From UBA5951 sp009936885 (GTDB lineage: Bacteria; Pseudomonadota; Alphaproteobacteria; Puniceispirillales; Puniceispirillaceae), in assembly GCA_937996625.1 (NCBI GenBank), contig CALKVA010000010.1, positions 1 to 64,000 of the forward strand: a stretch of DNA of 64,000 nucleotides, written 5' to 3'. Of this stretch, positions 62,069-64,000 are shown one piece after another. Every line of letters starts with the position of its first letter. Position 1 is the stretch's first letter. Both the position numbers and the translations under genes were made by a program. The notes under the pieces were generated by a model. That model saw only the letters and a program-made list of their open reading frames with translations, had not been told where the DNA came from and searched no databases.

Positions 62069-63175
62069 TCAATGTTCATCTCCGCGGGCAAGCAGAAAGC
62101 CACTAATTGTAAAAATTAATATAGCAGGAAGCCATCCTGCCATAAAGTCAGGTAATCTTGAATTATGTCCAAGAAGAAAAATCAAGTCAGAGACAAAATA
62201 ATATAAAAAACCTGACCCTAATCCCATAATAATAATACGTATTCGCCTTTGTCTTGAAAAGGTCAGCAATGTAAAGCTTGCTGCTAATAAGGCAAGACCG
62301 ATAAGCTGGAGAGGTAGGGCAAGTGTTTTATGAAACTGTACACGTAATTTTTCCACAGGAATGCCAGCTGTTTGAAGAGTATCTATATAATCTGATAATT
62401 CATACAAGCTGATTGTTCTAAGAGGTCGTCCTGCATTTAACATTATAGATTTATCTAATGTTGAGCTGGGTTTGAAGTTTTTTAAAATCTCAACCTTTCC
62501 TTCTTGCCTTGTGCGACTTGGATTATCAAACACCCAAAATCCATTATCAAGTCTCATTGATTTCGCTTTTATTAGTGATTTTAATCCACCAGAATCGTTA
62601 AGAACATATATAATCGGATTAAAAATAATAGCCTGCTTAGTGTTCATATTTGAGCCATTAATATATACATTATTATTGAGAATTGTATCTCGAAGCCAAA
62701 TACCTGAAGCAGATATAGACACCAGATTATTTTTCTGGTTCTTGAATATCGAATTCATCTGAGAGTCATGTTGCTGGCTAATAACCGCTGCGATAGGATT
62801 AAAAACAGATATATAGGCCAGCCCGACCAAACCTGCGGCTAAAATTGCAGGGAGCAATGTTTGCCAGATATTTTGACCAAAACTTCTAATAGCCACAAAT
62901 TGCTGTGATTTTGACCAGAAGTAAAAGCAAATAGCAGAACCAAATAACAACCCAAATGGCAGAATTTCATCTAATAATGTTGGTAGATTCATCAATCCTA
63001 AAAGTAAAATACTAAGATTAGATACATCTATGTCATATCTAGAAACACGTTGAAATAACTCAACAATATCAAGTAACGCTACAAAACATAATAAGATGAA
63101 TATGGTTCCGAATACCCACGCCAAATAGTTTCGTGCCAGATAAATCGTTATTGTAAGAGACGGAATCCAACTCAT
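62069..63175 (-). CDS. lptG: LPS export ABC transporter permease LptG
   Basis: LptG is one of two permeases of the LptB2FG complex that extracts lipopolysaccharide from the inner membrane. The 368-residue YjgP/YjgQ protein has three N-terminal helices (TITIYLARNYLAWVFGTIF at the start) and a periplasmic jellyroll (about 130-260) with GSNMNTKQAI. Three C-terminal helices include LQLIGLALLAASFTLLTFS and the conserved GLGSGFLYYFVSDLIF. ATG 63175 overlaps the lptF stop by four bases. Transport partner lptD is not adjacent. Confidence 0.93.
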   Translation of the reverse strand: MSWIPSLTITIYLARNYLAWVFGTIFILLCFVALLDIVELFQRVSRYDIDVSNLSILLLGLMNLPTLLDEILPFGLLFGSAICFYFWSKSQQFVAIRSFGQNIWQTLLPAILAAGLVGLAYISVFNPIAAVISQQHDSQMNSIFKNQKNNLVSISASGIWLRDTILNNNVYINGSNMNTKQAIIFNPIIYVLNDSGGLKSLIKAKSMRLDNGFWVFDNPSRTRQEGKVEILKNFKPSSTLDKSIMLNAGRPLRTISLYELSDYIDTLQTAGIPVEKLRVQFHKTLALPLQLIGLALLAASFTLLTFSRQRRIRIIIMGLGSGFLYYFVSDLIFLLGHNSRLPDFMAGWLPAILIFTISGFLLARGDEH

Positions 63176-64000
63176 TCATGAAGCTCCGCTAATTGAAACG
63201 ATAATAACCTGTCTTTCTGGCTACTGCTAATGATACTTACAAAGCCGATTATTGCAGGAATAATAGGCACTAGATACATAGCAGGCCATAAAAATGGATA
63301 ATTAATGACTAATGATTTGCTCATTATATACAAGATTTGGATAGCCAGTCCAAATAGACTTGCAAGTGTCAGTCGTTTGGCAAGGCTTGCCTGTTTTGAA
63401 AGACGATAGAAAAACAAGGCAATTGCGGTAATAGATAACGAGATAACAAGCAATGGTGATGATAGTCTGTAATGCGCTTCAGCAAATCGCTGTCGCCAAA
63501 ATAAATCATTAGCAGCAAGGTTGCGATTAAACAGATTTGAGACAGACTCTTCATTAGCATCTTTTATACGCTCTGAAGAAGATTGTTTTTGTGTATCTCT
63601 TATGATGTTGAGTGTGAAGCTATCAAAGGATATGATGGTACTTTTTCCTGCTTCAACGCTTGTCTCAGTTCGCTGGCCATTTTTTAGAATTACCACTGGC
63701 TGGTTTTCAAGGGTGGTAAACTCTCCTATTTCAGCAGTATAGGTGACATGTTTTTTCTTGTTCTGGGTATCTTGAATAAATACATTGCCGACTGAATTGC
63801 GAGAATGCTTCTCGCCGATAAAGATAGTTAAATTTTGGTCAATATCGATGAAAACATTATCTTGAAGCAGGAGTTTTGGTATCGTGTTTCTCACCTCATC
63901 TTGCACTGTTTTAAATCCAGAGAAACCTAGTGGAAGTAAAATTAGGGAGTTGAAAAACAAAAAAGCAGATAATAATACACTGAATAAAACAGGTGCTACA
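63172..64000 (-). CDS. lptF: LPS export ABC transporter permease LptF, N-terminus beyond window
   Basis: LptF is the second permease of LptB2FG. About 275 C-terminal residues are visible. The frame is open to base 64000 with no stop and continues past the TTG at 63960 as VAPVLFSVLLSAFLF, a transmembrane helix, so that TTG is not the true start. The jellyroll follows (NLTIFIGEKHSRNSVGNVF, then VTYTAEIGEFTTLENQPV), with three C-terminal helices (YRLSSPLLVISLSITAIALFF first). The four-base overlap with lptG confirms the operon. Roughly the first 100 residues lie outside the window. Confidence 0.92.
   Translation of the reverse strand, partial: VAPVLFSVLLSAFLFFNSLILLPLGFSGFKTVQDEVRNTIPKLLLQDNVFIDIDQNLTIFIGEKHSRNSVGNVFIQDTQNKKKHVTYTAEIGEFTTLENQPVVILKNGQRTETSVEAGKSTIISFDSFTLNIIRDTQKQSSSERIKDANEESVSNLFNRNLAANDLFWRQRFAEAHYRLSSPLLVISLSITAIALFFYRLSKQASLAKRLTLASLFGLAIQILYIMSKSLVINYPFLWPAMYLVPIIPAIIGFVSIISSSQKDRLLSFQLAELHE

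Noticed and set aside
1..64000. CRISPR arrays, insertion sequences, rRNA operons, toxin-antitoxin or phage-defence modules
   Set aside because: None seen on reading both strands; no regularly spaced repeats, transposase motifs or defence-type domains.

Overview
The window reads as a chromosomal stretch of an AT-leaning (about 40% GC by eye) Gram-negative alphaproteobacterium. The main evidence is gene order: rpsF-rpsR-rplI-dnaB-alr-radA-cvpA-purF on one strand, fabD-fabG-acpP-fabF-mltG-gmk on the other, and lptF-lptG-surA-pdxA-rsmA converging on gmk. A purS/purQ/purL set and a class II DAHP synthase fit the same assignment. A marine SAR116- or Rhodospirillales-like lineage is possible, but that is inference. 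The region is almost entirely vertical, housekeeping DNA. I see no insertion sequence, prophage, integrase, CRISPR array or rRNA operon.

Layout: 1-4.1 kb holds a clipped probable DNA glycosylase, a cytochrome b561, an unknown protein, acetoacetate-CoA ligase and a frameshifted orphan gene. 4.2-16.2 kb is a rightward run: gor, class II DAHP synthase, pncB-nadE (NAD salvage), gltX-cysS (overlapping), cimA, trmJ and rpsD with its own promoter and terminator. 16.2-22.2 kb is a leftward purine operon, purB-purC-purS-purQ-purL, followed by bolA and a CGFS glutaredoxin. 22.3-28.2 kb has a small cationic protein, a radC pseudogene with two lesions, map, a CinA-like domain protein, a rhomboid protease, tRNA-Leu(UAA), an HD hydrolase and a membrane-anchored unknown. 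28.4-33.7 kb is a lipid-modification cluster: SDR and NTF2-like proteins converge on an operon of FAD oxidoreductase, DUF1365, cyclopropane-fatty-acid-synthase-like methyltransferase and DUF3833. 33.8-40.4 kb is a ligase-associated DNA repair set: PdeM nuclease and Lhr-like helicase leftward, and a GST, an MBL-fold exonuclease and an ATP-dependent DNA ligase rightward.

40.4-46.2 kb holds a DUF2256 zinc protein, a 58-residue membrane miniprotein, a YcgN-type Cys-cluster protein, mnmC, an SDR, purF and cvpA. 46.2-53.5 kb runs leftward: rpsF-rpsR-rplI, a strong terminator, dnaB (a perfect DnaA box lies just upstream), alr, mlaE-mlaF and radA. 53.7-58.8 kb is the fatty-acid and envelope operon fabD-fabG-acpP-fabF-mltG-gmk. 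58.9-64.0 kb is the opposing lptF(partial)-lptG-surA-pdxA-rsmA operon, which lacks the lptD gene usually found between lptG and surA.

No clearly new system stands out. The items most worth a second look are the doubly broken radC, the -1 frameshifted gene near 3.7-4.1 kb, the missing lptD, the lipid-modification cluster without its usual sigma/anti-sigma genes, the rearranged repair cluster, and leader structures ahead of rpsF and rpsD. Many start codons were re-chosen from visible ribosome binding sites, so coordinates often differ from the longest open frame.
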